A DNA stretch of 64,000 bases from Pseudomonas sp. S09G 359 (GTDB lineage: Bacteria; Pseudomonadota; Gammaproteobacteria; Pseudomonadales; Pseudomonadaceae). The notes under the pieces were generated by a model. That model was not told where the DNA came from, did no database searches, and saw only the letters and a list, made by a program, of their open reading frames with translations. The position numbers and the translations under genes are program-made. This document shows positions 9,066-18,740 of the stretch, in pieces; within the stretch, counting starts at the first letter, position 1; each line of letters begins with the position of its first letter. Location of the stretch: positions 3,377,501 to 3,441,500 of the forward strand of contig NZ_CP025263.1 in the NCBI RefSeq assembly GCF_002843605.1. Reading direction: 5' to 3'.

Positions 9066-10715
9066 ATGGCCAACCCCCTCGAAGACCCGCTCTATTACCT
9101 GCATAACTTCCGCCAGGTCCTGCATTGGCTGGGGCAACGCTATGCCGACCTGCTTGATCCTGAAGAAGTGCATTTCATTCAGCAATTTGACAGGTTGCCG
9201 CAAGCCTCCCAGGCCTTGCTGGTGCGCATGGTCATGCGCAAGGGCGTGCATTTTCGTGCGGGCAAACTCAATTACGCAGAGATCGGTTGCGCCCATACCG
9301 CAGCCGAACCGTTGTTGACGCAGGGCTGGGTTGAGGCACATTGCCCGCTGCCATTTGAAGTGCTCTTCGCTTTGCTGCAAAAGAGCGAGCTGCTGGGAGC
9401 CTTCAAACCCTGGATCGACCAGCCCAAGGGCAATAAAGCCGACTGGCTGGACGGCTTGGCCGCGCAGTTCACCGAGCAGCGCAGTTTTGCCGAGTGGTGC
9501 CCCGACCTCGCCGACAGCCTGTACAGCCTCACCATCATGGACTTGTGCGACCGCCTGCGGCTGATGTTTTTCGGCAATCTGTATCAGGATTGGTCCGAGT
9601 TTGTGTTGGCCGACCTGGGCATCTACACCTATGAAAAGGTCGACATTTGCGCCGAATCCCGTGGTTTGCGCAGCCGTGATGATGTGCACGGCTACCTGTT
9701 CCTGCACCAGTGCCAGCAAGCATTTGAAAGCGGCGAAGCGCTGGAAGACGTGCTGACGCGGATGGCAACACTGAATACGGACAACCCCTGGCTGGAAAAA
9801 CGCCGGGCCAAGCTGTTATTCCAGATCGGCCAGCATTGCGAGCGCATCGCCGAGCTGGCCCTGGCGCAGCAGATCTACCGCAACTGCGCTTACCCCGGCG
9901 CTCGAGCGCGGTTGATCCGCGTGCTGGAACGCCAGGAGGATTACGCCCAGGCGATGGCCCTGGCGAGCGCCGCGTACCTGGCACCGGAAACCCCCGCCGA
10001 GCAACAGCACCTGCAGCGGGTGTTGCCACGCCTGCGGCGCAAGCTCGGTGAGCCGGCGATGCCCAAGGCCAAGCCCCGGCCCGTCACACGCATTGACCTG
10101 GAAATCGCTTTGCTCGAACCGCTGGTATCGGTGGAATACTGCGTGCAGGCCCACCTCAGCGAACCCGAGGCGCCGGTGCACTATGTGGAAAATGGCCTGA
10201 TCAACTCGCTGTTCGGCCTGCTGTGCTGGGAGGCGATTTTCGCGCCATTGCCGGGGTCGTTTTTCCACCCGTTCCAGCGTGGGCCGGCGGATTTGCACAG
10301 CGAAGACTTCCATTCGCGGCGCGCACCGCTGTTTGCCGCGTGTTTCGAGCAACTGCAGGATGAGCGCTACAAGACCAGCATCCGCCAGCGGTTTGCCGAG
10401 AAATGGGGCATACAGTCGCCTTTCGTATTCTGGAACCTGCTCACCGAGGAGCTACTGGACCAGGCCTTGGACTGCCTGCCCGCCGAACACCTGCGCCACT
10501 GGTTCGAACGGCTGTTGCTGGACATCCGTGCCAACCGCGCCGGTATGCCGGACCTGATCCAGTTCTGGCCTGCGCAAAAGACCTACCGCATGATCGAGGT
10601 CAAGGGCCCCGGCGATCGCCTGCAAGACAACCAGCTGCGCTGGCTGGAGTTCTGCGGCGAATACCAGATGCCGGTCACTGTCTGCTATGTGCGCTGGGCG
10701 GAGCAGCCGGCTTGA
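9066..10715 (+). CDS. FAN1-like VRR-NUC structure-specific nuclease
   Basis: A 549-residue protein resembling bacterial FAN1, including the P. aeruginosa protein with a known structure. The first 380 residues are helical with TPR-like repeats (EDYAQAMALASAAYLAPETP). The C-terminal VRR-NUC domain holds the PD-(D/E)XK site: Asp in GMPDLIQFW and E511-V-K513 in MIEVKGPGDRLQDNQ. Known role: 5'-flap endo/exonuclease in interstrand crosslink repair. The start is ATG 9066 rather than an upstream TTG at 9057. Its stop overlaps the next gene's TTG, so the nuclease and helicase form a coupled pair. Confidence 0.9.
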   Translation: MANPLEDPLYYLHNFRQVLHWLGQRYADLLDPEEVHFIQQFDRLPQASQALLVRMVMRKGVHFRAGKLNYAEIGCAHTAAEPLLTQGWVEAHCPLPFEVLFALLQKSELLGAFKPWIDQPKGNKADWLDGLAAQFTEQRSFAEWCPDLADSLYSLTIMDLCDRLRLMFFGNLYQDWSEFVLADLGIYTYEKVDICAESRGLRSRDDVHGYLFLHQCQQAFESGEALEDVLTRMATLNTDNPWLEKRRAKLLFQIGQHCERIAELALAQQIYRNCAYPGARARLIRVLERQEDYAQAMALASAAYLAPETPAEQQHLQRVLPRLRRKLGEPAMPKAKPRPVTRIDLEIALLEPLVSVEYCVQAHLSEPEAPVHYVENGLINSLFGLLCWEAIFAPLPGSFFHPFQRGPADLHSEDFHSRRAPLFAACFEQLQDERYKTSIRQRFAEKWGIQSPFVFWNLLTEELLDQALDCLPAEHLRHWFERLLLDIRANRAGMPDLIQFWPAQKTYRMIEVKGPGDRLQDNQLRWLEFCGEYQMPVTVCYVRWAEQPA

Positions 10716-12967
10716 GTTATACCGTGGCCGTACGCGCGCTGTGTGAGTTTACGGCCAAGGTCGGCGACCTGGACCTGCGCTTCACGCCATCGCCCAGCGC
10801 TCAGGAAGGCATTGCCGGCCATCGCACCGTTGCCTCGCGGCGCAGTGCGCACTATCAACATGAAGTGGCCCTGGACGGCGAGTATCAGCAGCTCAAGGTG
10901 CGCGGCAGGGCAGACGGCTATGACCCCGACACCAACCGCCTGGAAGAAGTAAAGACCTATCGCGGCGACCTCGACGCCCAGCCGGCCAACCACCGACAAC
11001 TGCACTGGGCCCAGGCCCAGGTGTACGGCTGGTTGATGTGCCAGAAGCTCGGCCTCACGGAAATCAACTTGGCGCTGGTGTACTTCGACATCGTCGGCGA
11101 AGGCGAAACACAGCTCAACAGACACTTCCAGGCGGCCGAACTGGAAGCGTTCTTCAACAGGCAATGCGCGTTGTTCCTCGGCTGGGCCCAACAGGAAATG
11201 CAGCACCGCGAAGCGCGCAACGCTGCCGCGCAAACCTTGAGTTTTCCCCACGCTGACTTTCGCCCCGGCCAGCGCGCCCTCGCCGAGTCGGTGTACAAGG
11301 CCGCCTCCACCGGGCGCTGCCTGATGGCCCAGGCGCCCACCGGCATCGGCAAAACCATCGGCACGATCTTTCCGTTGCTCAAGGCCCTGGCGCCGCAACA
11401 ACTGGACAAGGTGTTGTTTCTTACCGCCAAGACGCCCGGGCGCAAGCTGGCCCTCGATGCCTCCCAGGTGCTCTTTACCAGCAGCCCCGAGCTGCAACTG
11501 CGGGTGCTGGAGCTGGTGGCGCGGGACAAAGCCTGCGAACACCTGGACAAAGCCTGCCACGGCGATTCCTGCCCGTTGGCCAAGGGTTTCTACGATCGCT
11601 TGCCCGCCGCACGGATCGCCGCGTCACAGGTGCGCCTGCTGAACCAGCGCAATCTGCGCGACGTGGCCCTGGCCCATGACGTGTGCCCCTATTACCTGAG
11701 CCAGGAAATGGCGCGCTGGGCCGACGTGGTGGTAGCCGACTACAACTACTATTTCGATTTTGGCGCCATGCTCTTCGGCCTCGCCCAGCTTAACCAGTGG
11801 CGCGCCGCCGTGCTGGTGGACGAAGCCCACAACCTGGTAGAACGCGCTCGTTCGATGTACAGCGCGAGCCTCGACCAGTACAGCCTCAAAACCCTGCGCG
11901 AGATGGCGCCCGAGCCCTTGAAGAAACCCTTGCAGCGCCTGAATCGCGAATGGAATGCGCTGCACAAGGATCAGCTGGCACCGTACCAGGCCTATGCTGC
12001 GCGCCCGGAAAAACTGCTGCAGGCCCTGAGCCTGTGCGCCAGCGCGATGGGCGACTACTTCAATGACCATCCCGAGGCGCTGGCGGGTGATCTGCAAGCC
12101 TTCTACTTTGAAGCGCTGCAGTTTGCCAAGGTGGCCGAGCTGTTCAATGAACACTTCATCTTCGATATCAGCAAGCGCCAGTTCAGTGGCAAGCGCAGTA
12201 GTTCAATCCTGTGCCTGCGCAATGTGGTGCCCGCCGAGTTCATCCGCCCGCGCTTGACCGCCGCACGCAGCAGCGTGCTGTTTTCTGCGACTTTAAGCCC
12301 GCGTCATTACTATGCCGATCTGTTGGGCCTGCCAGCGGACACGGCGTGGATCGATGTGGAATCGCCATTCAAGGCTGAGCAATTGCAGGTGCACATTGTC
12401 GATCAAGTCTCGACGCGCTTTGTGCATCGCCAGGCGTCATTGGCGCCCATCGTAGAACTGATCGCTCGCCAGTTCGCGCAACAACCGGGCAACTACCTGG
12501 CGTTTTTCTCAAGCTTTGACTACCTGCAACAGGTGGCGCAACTGCTGGCCGAGTGTTACCCGCAGATCCCGCTGTGGCAGCAGTCGCGCGGTATGGCCGA
12601 GGCCGAGCGCCAGGCCTTTCTCGACCAGTTCACCGAGCACAGCCAGGGTATTGGTTTTGCCGTGCTCGGCGGCGCCTTCGGCGAGGGCATCGATTTACCC
12701 GGCGCGCGCTTGATCGGCGCGTTCATCGCCACCTTGGGCTTGCCGCAACTGAACCCGGTCAACGAGCAAATGAAAGCGCGCATGGGTGCGATCTTTGGCG
12801 CCGGCTACGACTACACCTACCTGTATCCCGGCATCCAGAAGGTGGTGCAGGCCGCGGGCCGGGTGATCCGCAGCCAGCACGACCGCGGCGTGGTGCTGTT
12901 GATCGACGACCGTTTCGGCGAGGCGCGGGTGCGCCAGTTGCTGCCGCGCTGGTGGGTCGTAGATTGA
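10712..12967 (+). CDS. Nuclease-helicase fusion: PD-(D/E)XK-like N-terminus plus XPD/DinG-type Fe-S helicase
   Basis: A 751-residue SF2 helicase of the XPD/DinG class. Residues about 65-100 have RADGY...EEVKTYRG, a pattern fitting a PD-(D/E)XK nuclease core. Walker A PTGIGKT has Lys214; the DEAH box VDEAHN starts at Asp370. Between them lie four cysteines (CEHLDKACHGDSC and VCPYYL), as expected for a 4Fe-4S cluster. Later motifs include SATLSPRHYY and QAAGRVIRSQHDRG. The TTG start at 10712 overlaps the FAN1-like stop (TTGA); GTG 10724 is an alternative. The nearby longer reading frame from 10403 runs through the upstream gene and is not used. Context suggests joint processing of crosslinks or branched DNA. 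Confidence 0.88.
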   Translation: MSYTVAVRALCEFTAKVGDLDLRFTPSPSAQEGIAGHRTVASRRSAHYQHEVALDGEYQQLKVRGRADGYDPDTNRLEEVKTYRGDLDAQPANHRQLHWAQAQVYGWLMCQKLGLTEINLALVYFDIVGEGETQLNRHFQAAELEAFFNRQCALFLGWAQQEMQHREARNAAAQTLSFPHADFRPGQRALAESVYKAASTGRCLMAQAPTGIGKTIGTIFPLLKALAPQQLDKVLFLTAKTPGRKLALDASQVLFTSSPELQLRVLELVARDKACEHLDKACHGDSCPLAKGFYDRLPAARIAASQVRLLNQRNLRDVALAHDVCPYYLSQEMARWADVVVADYNYYFDFGAMLFGLAQLNQWRAAVLVDEAHNLVERARSMYSASLDQYSLKTLREMAPEPLKKPLQRLNREWNALHKDQLAPYQAYAARPEKLLQALSLCASAMGDYFNDHPEALAGDLQAFYFEALQFAKVAELFNEHFIFDISKRQFSGKRSSSILCLRNVVPAEFIRPRLTAARSSVLFSATLSPRHYYADLLGLPADTAWIDVESPFKAEQLQVHIVDQVSTRFVHRQASLAPIVELIARQFAQQPGNYLAFFSSFDYLQQVAQLLAECYPQIPLWQQSRGMAEAERQAFLDQFTEHSQGIGFAVLGGAFGEGIDLPGARLIGAFIATLGLPQLNPVNEQMKARMGAIFGAGYDYTYLYPGIQKVVQAAGRVIRSQHDRGVVLLIDDRFGEARVRQLLPRWWVVD

Positions 12968-13047
12968 ATTATTCCCCGCGTCAATGATGCTGGTGCCTGC
13001 GCCGTGAAACCCGCAGGCTAGGCAAAACCTTCAGAAAGGCCACGCCC

Positions 13048-13977
13048 ATGCGCCACATGATCGCTGTCAACGGTATTGAGCTGTGTGTTCACGTCGCCGG
13101 GCCGCAGGACGGGCCGGCGATTTGGCTGCTGCATGGCTTTCCGGAGTGCTGGCACTCCTGGCGCGAGCAGATCCCGGCATTGGTAGCGGCAGGCTATCGG
13201 GTGTTCGCCCCGCAAATGCGCGGCTATGGGCAGTCGAGCTCACCGGCCGAGGTTGCCGACTACGACCTGCTGACGCTGTGCGCCGATATCCAGCAGGCCA
13301 TGGATCACTTTGGCCACGAGCAGGTGGTGATGGTTGGGCATGACTGGGGCGCCGTGGTGGCCTGGCATTTGGCGTTGCTTGAGCCGGAGCGGGTCACGCG
13401 CTTGATCACACTGTCGGTGCCATTCGCCGGGCGGGCGCGGCGGCCAGTGATCGAGATTTTGCGCGAGCTGTACGCGGACCGCTTCAACTACATCCTGTAT
13501 TTCCAGGAGCCGGGCGTGGCCGAGCAGGAACTGAATGCGGATATCGAACGTACGCTGCGCCTGTTCATGCAGGACCAGGACGTGTTCTTGCAGAAGAAAC
13601 CGGCGGATGCGCGCTTGCTCGAAGGCACCTCACCCCCCGGCGCGTTGCCGCAATGGTGTTCGCCCGCTGACCTCGATGTGTATGTGCAGACCTTTGCCGA
13701 GCACGGCTTTCGTGGCCCGCTGAACTGGTACCGCAATTTCGACCGCAACTGGCAGCGCACCGAGATTCTGGCGGGGCGGCAGGTACTGCAGCCGACGCTG
13801 TTCCTGATCGGCGACCGTGACCCGGTCGGCGTATTTGAAGCGCATACCCTCAAGCGCATGCCGGAGGCGGTGCCAGACCTGGAGCAGCGGGTGCTCGCCA
13901 ACTGTGGTCACTGGATCCAGAACGAGAGAGGCCAGCAGGTCAACGCGTTGATGCTCGAGTTTCTAGGGAGAAGGTAA
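13048..13977 (+). CDS. Epoxide hydrolase-type alpha/beta hydrolase
   Basis: A 309-residue alpha/beta-hydrolase. The oxyanion motif HGFPECWHSW and nucleophile motif GHDWGAVVAW place Asp99 as nucleophile, with His288 in NCGHWIQNERG and an acid in IGDRDPVG. The cap has tyrosines (LYADRFNYILYFQEPGVAE) as in soluble epoxide hydrolases, which open epoxides to diols. AGAAAGG upstream supports ATG 13048. The 3' end overlaps the convergent kinase gene by 38 bp. Substrate unknown; haloalkane dehalogenase is less likely because the epoxide-hydrolase tyrosines are present. Confidence 0.85.
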   Translation: MRHMIAVNGIELCVHVAGPQDGPAIWLLHGFPECWHSWREQIPALVAAGYRVFAPQMRGYGQSSSPAEVADYDLLTLCADIQQAMDHFGHEQVVMVGHDWGAVVAWHLALLEPERVTRLITLSVPFAGRARRPVIEILRELYADRFNYILYFQEPGVAEQELNADIERTLRLFMQDQDVFLQKKPADARLLEGTSPPGALPQWCSPADLDVYVQTFAEHGFRGPLNWYRNFDRNWQRTEILAGRQVLQPTLFLIGDRDPVGVFEAHTLKRMPEAVPDLEQRVLANCGHWIQNERGQQVNALMLEFLGRR

Positions 13978-15406
13978 AGGTCGCGCCGCGACCCGGCCGG
14001 TCCACCAGGCGAATGCTGCGCCCGTGCAGTTGCAGGATGCGGTGCACGATGCGCAGGCCCAGGCCACCATCGCGGCGCGCGCCGCCGATGGTAAAGGCGC
14101 GCAGGAACAAGCCTTCGCGCAACTCGGCAGCAATGCCCGGGCCGCTGTCGGTGACGGTCACGGCCACCGCACCGGCTTCGGGGCTCAGGATTACTTCGAC
14201 TTCGCCATTTACCGGGGTGTGGCGCAGGGCGTTGTCCAGCAGGTTGGTGAGTACCCGTTCAATCAGCCCCAGGTCGGCCAGCACCGTCGGCACCTGCGGC
14301 GGCAGGGTGGCGGTGAGGGTGATGGCGCGGGCTTCGGCGGTCAGCTCGAATTTCTGGAAGATGTCCTGCACCAGGTCAGGCAGCGAGAAACCCTCGATTA
14401 CCGGCTGCACAAAACCATGTTCCAGGCGCACCAACTCCAACAGCGACTGGGCCAGGCCGCCGACCTTGCGGCTCTGGTCCAGGGCGATGCCAAGGTAGCG
14501 TCGGCGCTCTTCGGCGCTGAGGCTGGCGTCCTTGAGGGACAGGGTTTCGAGGTAGCCGTGTAGGGACGCCAGCGGCGTGCGCAGGTCGTGGGAGATATTG
14601 GCGACCATTTCCCGGCGTTCCTGGTCCTGATGGGTAATGGCGCGCCATTGCTCGCCGAGGCGGTTTTCCATTTGCACGAAGGCGTGGTCGAGCACGGCGA
14701 TCTCATCGCCGCTATCGAGTGCCGGCGTGGCCGGTTGCTGGGTTTTCGGCGCGCCGTTGATATCGAACTGGCCGACTTTATCGGTGAGCTGGCGCAACGG
14801 CCGGGTGATCCAGGCGAATGCGATCAAGCCCGCCAACAGGCACAACAGGGCGACCAGGCCGATGGACCACAGCGCGATCTTCAGGGCCATGCCCGTGGCG
14901 TCCTTGGCGTCGTACACATCATGGGCCTCGCCCAGCAGCACCACATAGAGGAAGCCGGTTTGCTCGCCGTTGGCCTTGAGCGGCGCCGCGCTGAACACCT
15001 TGCGCCCGTCCATGCTGCGGGGGTCATCGCCGAGGATCGGCAGCATGGCGCCGCTGAGGAAGCGCCGGATCGGTGCCAGGTCAACCTTATCGCGCAGCAG
15101 GTGCCCGCTGGGCGCTGCATTGCCGACCACGCGGCCGTTGATGTCGAGCAGGTACACCTCGACACTCGGGTTCACCAGCATCAACTGGCTGAACAGGTTG
15201 CGCACGGCGTCGGGCTTGAGGCCATCGGCGTCCATCAATTGGGTATCACGGGCAATATGCGCGGCCAGGTCACGGGACAGGCCTTGCACCACTTCCAGTT
15301 CGTGCATGCGGTTGGAGCGCACTTGCAGCCACGCCGAGGTGCCGCTGCAGATCACCAGCAACACGGCAAACACCACCGACAGGCGCTGGGTCAGGGTCAG
15401 CTTCAT
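13940..15406 (-). CDS. Two-component sensor histidine kinase
   Basis: A 488-residue membrane kinase. The first helix (LSVVFAVLLVICSGTSAWLQ) is followed by a periplasmic sensor to about residue 165, a second helix (LWSIGLVALLCLLAGLIAFAW), HAMP, the dimerisation/phosphoacceptor box NISHDLRTPLASLHGYLE, and an HATPase domain with NLLDNALRHTP, DSGPGI and GGLGLRIVHRI. Start ATG 15406 (MKLTLTQRL) overlaps the regulator stop as ATGA, so regulator and kinase are one operon. The adjacent methionine sulfoxide repair genes suggest, but do not prove, that it senses envelope oxidative stress. Confidence 0.92.
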   Translation of the reverse strand: MKLTLTQRLSVVFAVLLVICSGTSAWLQVRSNRMHELEVVQGLSRDLAAHIARDTQLMDADGLKPDAVRNLFSQLMLVNPSVEVYLLDINGRVVGNAAPSGHLLRDKVDLAPIRRFLSGAMLPILGDDPRSMDGRKVFSAAPLKANGEQTGFLYVVLLGEAHDVYDAKDATGMALKIALWSIGLVALLCLLAGLIAFAWITRPLRQLTDKVGQFDINGAPKTQQPATPALDSGDEIAVLDHAFVQMENRLGEQWRAITHQDQERREMVANISHDLRTPLASLHGYLETLSLKDASLSAEERRRYLGIALDQSRKVGGLAQSLLELVRLEHGFVQPVIEGFSLPDLVQDIFQKFELTAEARAITLTATLPPQVPTVLADLGLIERVLTNLLDNALRHTPVNGEVEVILSPEAGAVAVTVTDSGPGIAAELREGLFLRAFTIGGARRDGGLGLRIVHRILQLHGRSIRLVDRPGRGATFTFSLETRASTR

Positions 15407-16113
15407 GGTGGGCTCTCGGCAAACTTGTAGCCGCGGCCCCACACCGTAAGGATGCGCGCCGGGTTGGCCGGGTCGCTCTCGACCTTGGCGCGCAGGCGGT
15501 TGATATGGGTATTCACCGTATGTTCATAGCCTTCATGGCTGTAGCCCCATACGGCGTTGAGCAGGTCCATGCGAGAAAAGACCTTGCCCGGCTGGCGCGC
15601 GAAGAAGTAGAGCAGGTCGAATTCCCGTGGGGTGAGGTCCAGGCGTTGACCTTGCAGGGTCGCGTCACGGGTCAGCGGGTTGATGAACAGCTGGCCGAGG
15701 TCGAGGCTGCCGGCGTCCATCTTCAGGTTACGCGCCATCGCATCCACCCGGCGCAGCAGGGCCTTGACCCGCGCCACCAGCTCCGGCATGGAAAACGGCT
15801 TGGCCAGGTAGTCGTCGGCGCCCAGCTCAAGCCCGAGGATGCGGTGCAGTTCGCTGGAGCGCGCGCTGGTGATGATGATTGGCGTGTAGCGCGCCATGGC
15901 GCGGGCGCGGCGGCAGATTTCCAGGCCGTCGACGCCGGGCAGCATCAGGTCGAGGATCAACGCATCCCAGCCGCCTTGTTCCAGCAGGCGCAGGCCTTCG
16001 TTGCCGTCGGCGCTGTGGGTGACGTCGAACTGCTCGTCGCGCAGGTGCAGGCAGATGAGGTCGGCAATATGGGCATCGTCCTCGACCACCAGGACACGTT
16101 TGGGCTGATCCAT
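15403..16113 (-). CDS. OmpR/PhoB-family response regulator
   Basis: A 236-residue regulator with a receiver domain (VLVVEDDAHIADL, phosphoacceptor in DALILDLMLPGVDG, KPF at the conserved lysine) and a winged-helix DNA-binding domain (LTPREFDLLYFFARQPGKVFSR, HTVNTHINRLRAKVE, TVWGRGYKF). It is transcribed ahead of its kinase. The promoter lies in the gap to msrB, which also holds a REP. Targets are unknown; the divergent msrB-dipZ-msrA group is the obvious candidate. Confidence 0.94.
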   Translation of the reverse strand: MDQPKRVLVVEDDAHIADLICLHLRDEQFDVTHSADGNEGLRLLEQGGWDALILDLMLPGVDGLEICRRARAMARYTPIIITSARSSELHRILGLELGADDYLAKPFSMPELVARVKALLRRVDAMARNLKMDAGSLDLGQLFINPLTRDATLQGQRLDLTPREFDLLYFFARQPGKVFSRMDLLNAVWGYSHEGYEHTVNTHINRLRAKVESDPANPARILTVWGRGYKFAESPP

Positions 16114-16283
16114 GTAGAGAAACCTTGCTTTGGAGTTCGCGCATTGTGCGGCTTTTGCCGCAGTGTAGTTATCACGAATTGTTTAACTCTGCGTGAGGAT
16201 TCCGCGACCGGCCAAGGCTCAAGATGGGCTCATTGCTTGTGGTTGATGTGGTGGTTATTGGGCTGTTGTGGTGCACCAGCTTG

Positions 16284-16379
16284 TGTGGCGAGCGGGCTTG
16301 CCCGCGTTGGGCTGCGTAGCGGCCCCCAAAAAAAGCGGGAGCGCTGCGCACTCCAACGCGGGCAAGCCCGCTCGCCACA
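16284..16379. repeat. REP/BIME inverted repeat
   Basis: TGTGGCGAGCGGGCTTGCCC at the left and GGGCAAGCCCGCTCGCCACA at the right enclose a GC-rich core with an A-run. The copy at 29029-29139 is nearly the same through the centre. It lies between the regulator and msrB, upstream of the msrB ribosome site. Confidence 0.85.
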
Positions 16380-16414
16380 CAAGATCGTTGGCTCGTCATC
16401 TATAGGAGGCAATT

Positions 16415-16915
16415 ATGTACTCACGTCGACAAATACTCCTGGCCGGTGGTGGCCTGGGTGTCGCCGTCCTGGCCGGTGGCTTGCTGAGGCAAGTCAACAT
16501 GCTCAGCGCGGCCGAGGCCGCCGAGACCTTCGAGGTCAGCCACACCGATGCCGAGTGGCGCAGCCTGCTCAGTGAGGCGCAATACAGCATCCTGCGCGAG
16601 GAGGGCACCGAACGGCCCTACACCAGCGCCCTCAACGACGAACACCGCACCGGCACCTTTGCCTGTGCCGGCTGCGCGTTGCCGCTGTTTTCCTCGGCGA
16701 CCAAGTTTGACAGCCATACCGGCTGGCCGAGCTTCTGGCAGCCGCTGGAGAACGCGGTGGCCAGCCATGTCGACACCTCCTACGGCGTGGTCCGCAAGGA
16801 AATCCATTGCCGGCGCTGCGGTGGTCACCAGGGGCATGTGTTCGATGACGGCCCGGCACCTACCGGCCTGCGCTATTGCATGAACGGCGCAGCCATGACG
16901 TTTACGGCGGCTTAA
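16415..16915 (+). CDS. msrB: Tat-exported methionine-R-sulfoxide reductase B
   Basis: A 166-residue MsrB with a twin-arginine signal (SRRQILLAGGGLGVAVLAGG), so it acts in the periplasm. Zinc cysteine pairs CAGC and CRRCGG are present, with GWPSFW, GHVFDDGP and the catalytic Cys155 in RYCMNG. It reduces the R-epimer of protein methionine sulfoxide. AGGAGG lies 8-10 bases before the ATG. It is followed by dipZ after 35 bp, suggesting an operon. MsrB enzymes are usually cytoplasmic; Tat export plus the reductant carrier next door points to envelope protein repair. Confidence 0.93.
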   Translation: MYSRRQILLAGGGLGVAVLAGGLLRQVNMLSAAEAAETFEVSHTDAEWRSLLSEAQYSILREEGTERPYTSALNDEHRTGTFACAGCALPLFSSATKFDSHTGWPSFWQPLENAVASHVDTSYGVVRKEIHCRRCGGHQGHVFDDGPAPTGLRYCMNGAAMTFTAA

Positions 16916-16950
16916 GCCGATGTTTATTTATTCTTATAAGGGTTCATCTC

Positions 16951-18711
16951 ATGTGGCTTCTGGTTCTCGCGTACCTGGGCGGCGTGCTGACAATCGTCAG
17001 CCCGTGCATCCTGCCGGTTCTGCCTTTTGTCTTCGCTCGCACCGGGCAGCCGTTTTTGCGCAGTGGCTTGCCGCTGTTGGCGGGGATGGCGGTGACATTC
17101 GCCCTGGTCGCCTCGCTGGCGGCGGTGGGCGGCGGCTGGGTGGTGCAAGTCAATCAATACGGGCGTTGGCTCGCGTTGCTGTGCGTTGCCCTGTTCGGCT
17201 TAACGCTGTTGCTGCCGCAGCTGTCGGAACGCCTGACACGGCCATTGGTGGCCGCCGGCAGTCGCCTGTCGGAAGCAGCCGGCGCGCACGCAAAGCCGCG
17301 GCCGGGCGCCTCGTTCCTCATTGGCGTGGCCACCGGGCTGCTCTGGGCACCGTGCGCGGGGCCCATCCTCGGCTTGGTGCTGACCGGCGCCGCGCTGCAA
17401 GGCGCCAGTATCGGTACTACCTTGCTGTTGCTGGCCTACGCCGCCGGTGCTGCCACATCCCTGGCCTTGGCGCTGCTGGTCGGCGGTAAAGTCTTTGGGT
17501 TTATGAAGCGCTCCCTCGGCGCCGGTGAATGGCTGCGCCGTGGCCTGGGCGCACTGATGCTGGCCGGTGTGGCCGCGATTGCCCTGGGCCTGGACACCGG
17601 TGTGCTGGCACGGCTGTCGACCGCTTCCACCGGCGGCATTGAACAACGCCTGGTGGACACCCTCAGCGCCAAGCCGCAGCAGAAGAGTGGGGCGATGATG
17701 GCTGGGGGCGCGATGATGGCCGCCGCCAACCACAGTGACGCACTGCCGATTGAAGGTGCGTTGCCGTCCTTGGACGGCGCCGTGCAGTGGCTCAACAGCC
17801 CGCCGCTGAGCGCCGAAGCGCTCAAAGGCAAGGTGGTGCTGGTGGATTTCTGGACTTACTCCTGCATCAACTGCCTGCGCAGCCTGCCGTACGTGAAGGC
17901 CTGGGCCGAGAAGTATCACGACCAGGGCCTGGTGGTGATTGGTGTGCACGCCCCGGAATTTGCCTTTGAACGCGACGTGAACAATGTCACCCAGGCGATG
18001 CGGGACCTGGGCATCACCTACCCGGTGGCCATCGACAATAACTACAAGGTCTGGCGCGCTTTCAACAACCAGTACTGGCCGGCGCATTACTTTGCCGATG
18101 CCAAGGGCCAGATTCGCTACCACCACTTTGGCGAGGGCGACCACGCCGAGTCGGAGCGGGTGATCCAGCAGCTGCTGCGTGAAGCCGGGGCGAAAAACGT
18201 CGCCGGAGGCTTGATCGAAGCCGACGCCAAGGGCGTGCAGCAGGCGCCGGACATGAATGAAGCGCAGTCGCCGGAAACCTACCTGGGCTTCCAGCGCGCG
18301 GAAAACTTCGTCACCACCGCCACCCTGGCCACCAACCAGGTAGTGAATTACCCGGCGGCCGGCAACCTGGCCCTGAACAACTGGACCCTGGAAGGCCAAT
18401 GGAACGTCGGCGGCCAGCAAGCCACCCTCGACGGGGCCGGCGGGCGCATTGTCTACCGCTTCCATGCCCGCGACCTGCACCTGGTGCTCGGCCCCGCTGC
18501 AGACGGCAAGCCGGTGCGCTTCAAGGTGATGATTGACGGCCAGGCCCCGGGCGATGCCCACGGCACCGACGTGGCCCCGGATGGCAGCGGCACCGTGACT
18601 GAGCAGCGCCTGTACCAGCTTGTGCGTCAGCCGGGTGCCGTGCAGGACCGCACGTTCACCATCGAGTTTCTTGATCCGCATGTGTCGGCGTATGCCTTCA
18701 CCTTCGGCTAA
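16951..18711 (+). CDS. dipZ: DipZ-like thiol reductant transporter (CcdA + thioredoxin + C-terminal domain)
   Basis: A 586-residue protein. Residues 1-230 form a CcdA/DsbD-type membrane domain with the paired cysteines Cys19 (SPCILP) and Cys135 (APCAGP). Residues about 265-425 are a periplasmic thioredoxin/TlpA domain with C305-I-N-C308. The last 150 residues are beta-rich, like the C-terminal carbohydrate-binding-type domain of mycobacterial DipZ. Role inferred: carry electrons from cytoplasmic thioredoxin to periplasmic partners, here MsrB and MsrA. ATG 16951 (MWLLVLAYLGG) has AAGGG upstream; the frame is open further upstream but lacks a better start. Confidence 0.88.
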   Translation: MWLLVLAYLGGVLTIVSPCILPVLPFVFARTGQPFLRSGLPLLAGMAVTFALVASLAAVGGGWVVQVNQYGRWLALLCVALFGLTLLLPQLSERLTRPLVAAGSRLSEAAGAHAKPRPGASFLIGVATGLLWAPCAGPILGLVLTGAALQGASIGTTLLLLAYAAGAATSLALALLVGGKVFGFMKRSLGAGEWLRRGLGALMLAGVAAIALGLDTGVLARLSTASTGGIEQRLVDTLSAKPQQKSGAMMAGGAMMAAANHSDALPIEGALPSLDGAVQWLNSPPLSAEALKGKVVLVDFWTYSCINCLRSLPYVKAWAEKYHDQGLVVIGVHAPEFAFERDVNNVTQAMRDLGITYPVAIDNNYKVWRAFNNQYWPAHYFADAKGQIRYHHFGEGDHAESERVIQQLLREAGAKNVAGGLIEADAKGVQQAPDMNEAQSPETYLGFQRAENFVTTATLATNQVVNYPAAGNLALNNWTLEGQWNVGGQQATLDGAGGRIVYRFHARDLHLVLGPAADGKPVRFKVMIDGQAPGDAHGTDVAPDGSGTVTEQRLYQLVRQPGAVQDRTFTIEFLDPHVSAYAFTFG

Positions 18712-18740
18712 CTGATCTTCTGAGTTGATAACCCAACCAA

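Noticed and set aside
10403..10711. N-terminal extension of the helicase
   Set aside because: The frame is open but lies inside the FAN1-like gene; the TTG overlapping its stop is the natural start.
14588..15430. Plus-strand open frame of 280 codons opposite the histidine kinase
   Set aside because: Low-complexity His/Gln/Ala text, no ribosome site; the minus strand carries a complete kinase.
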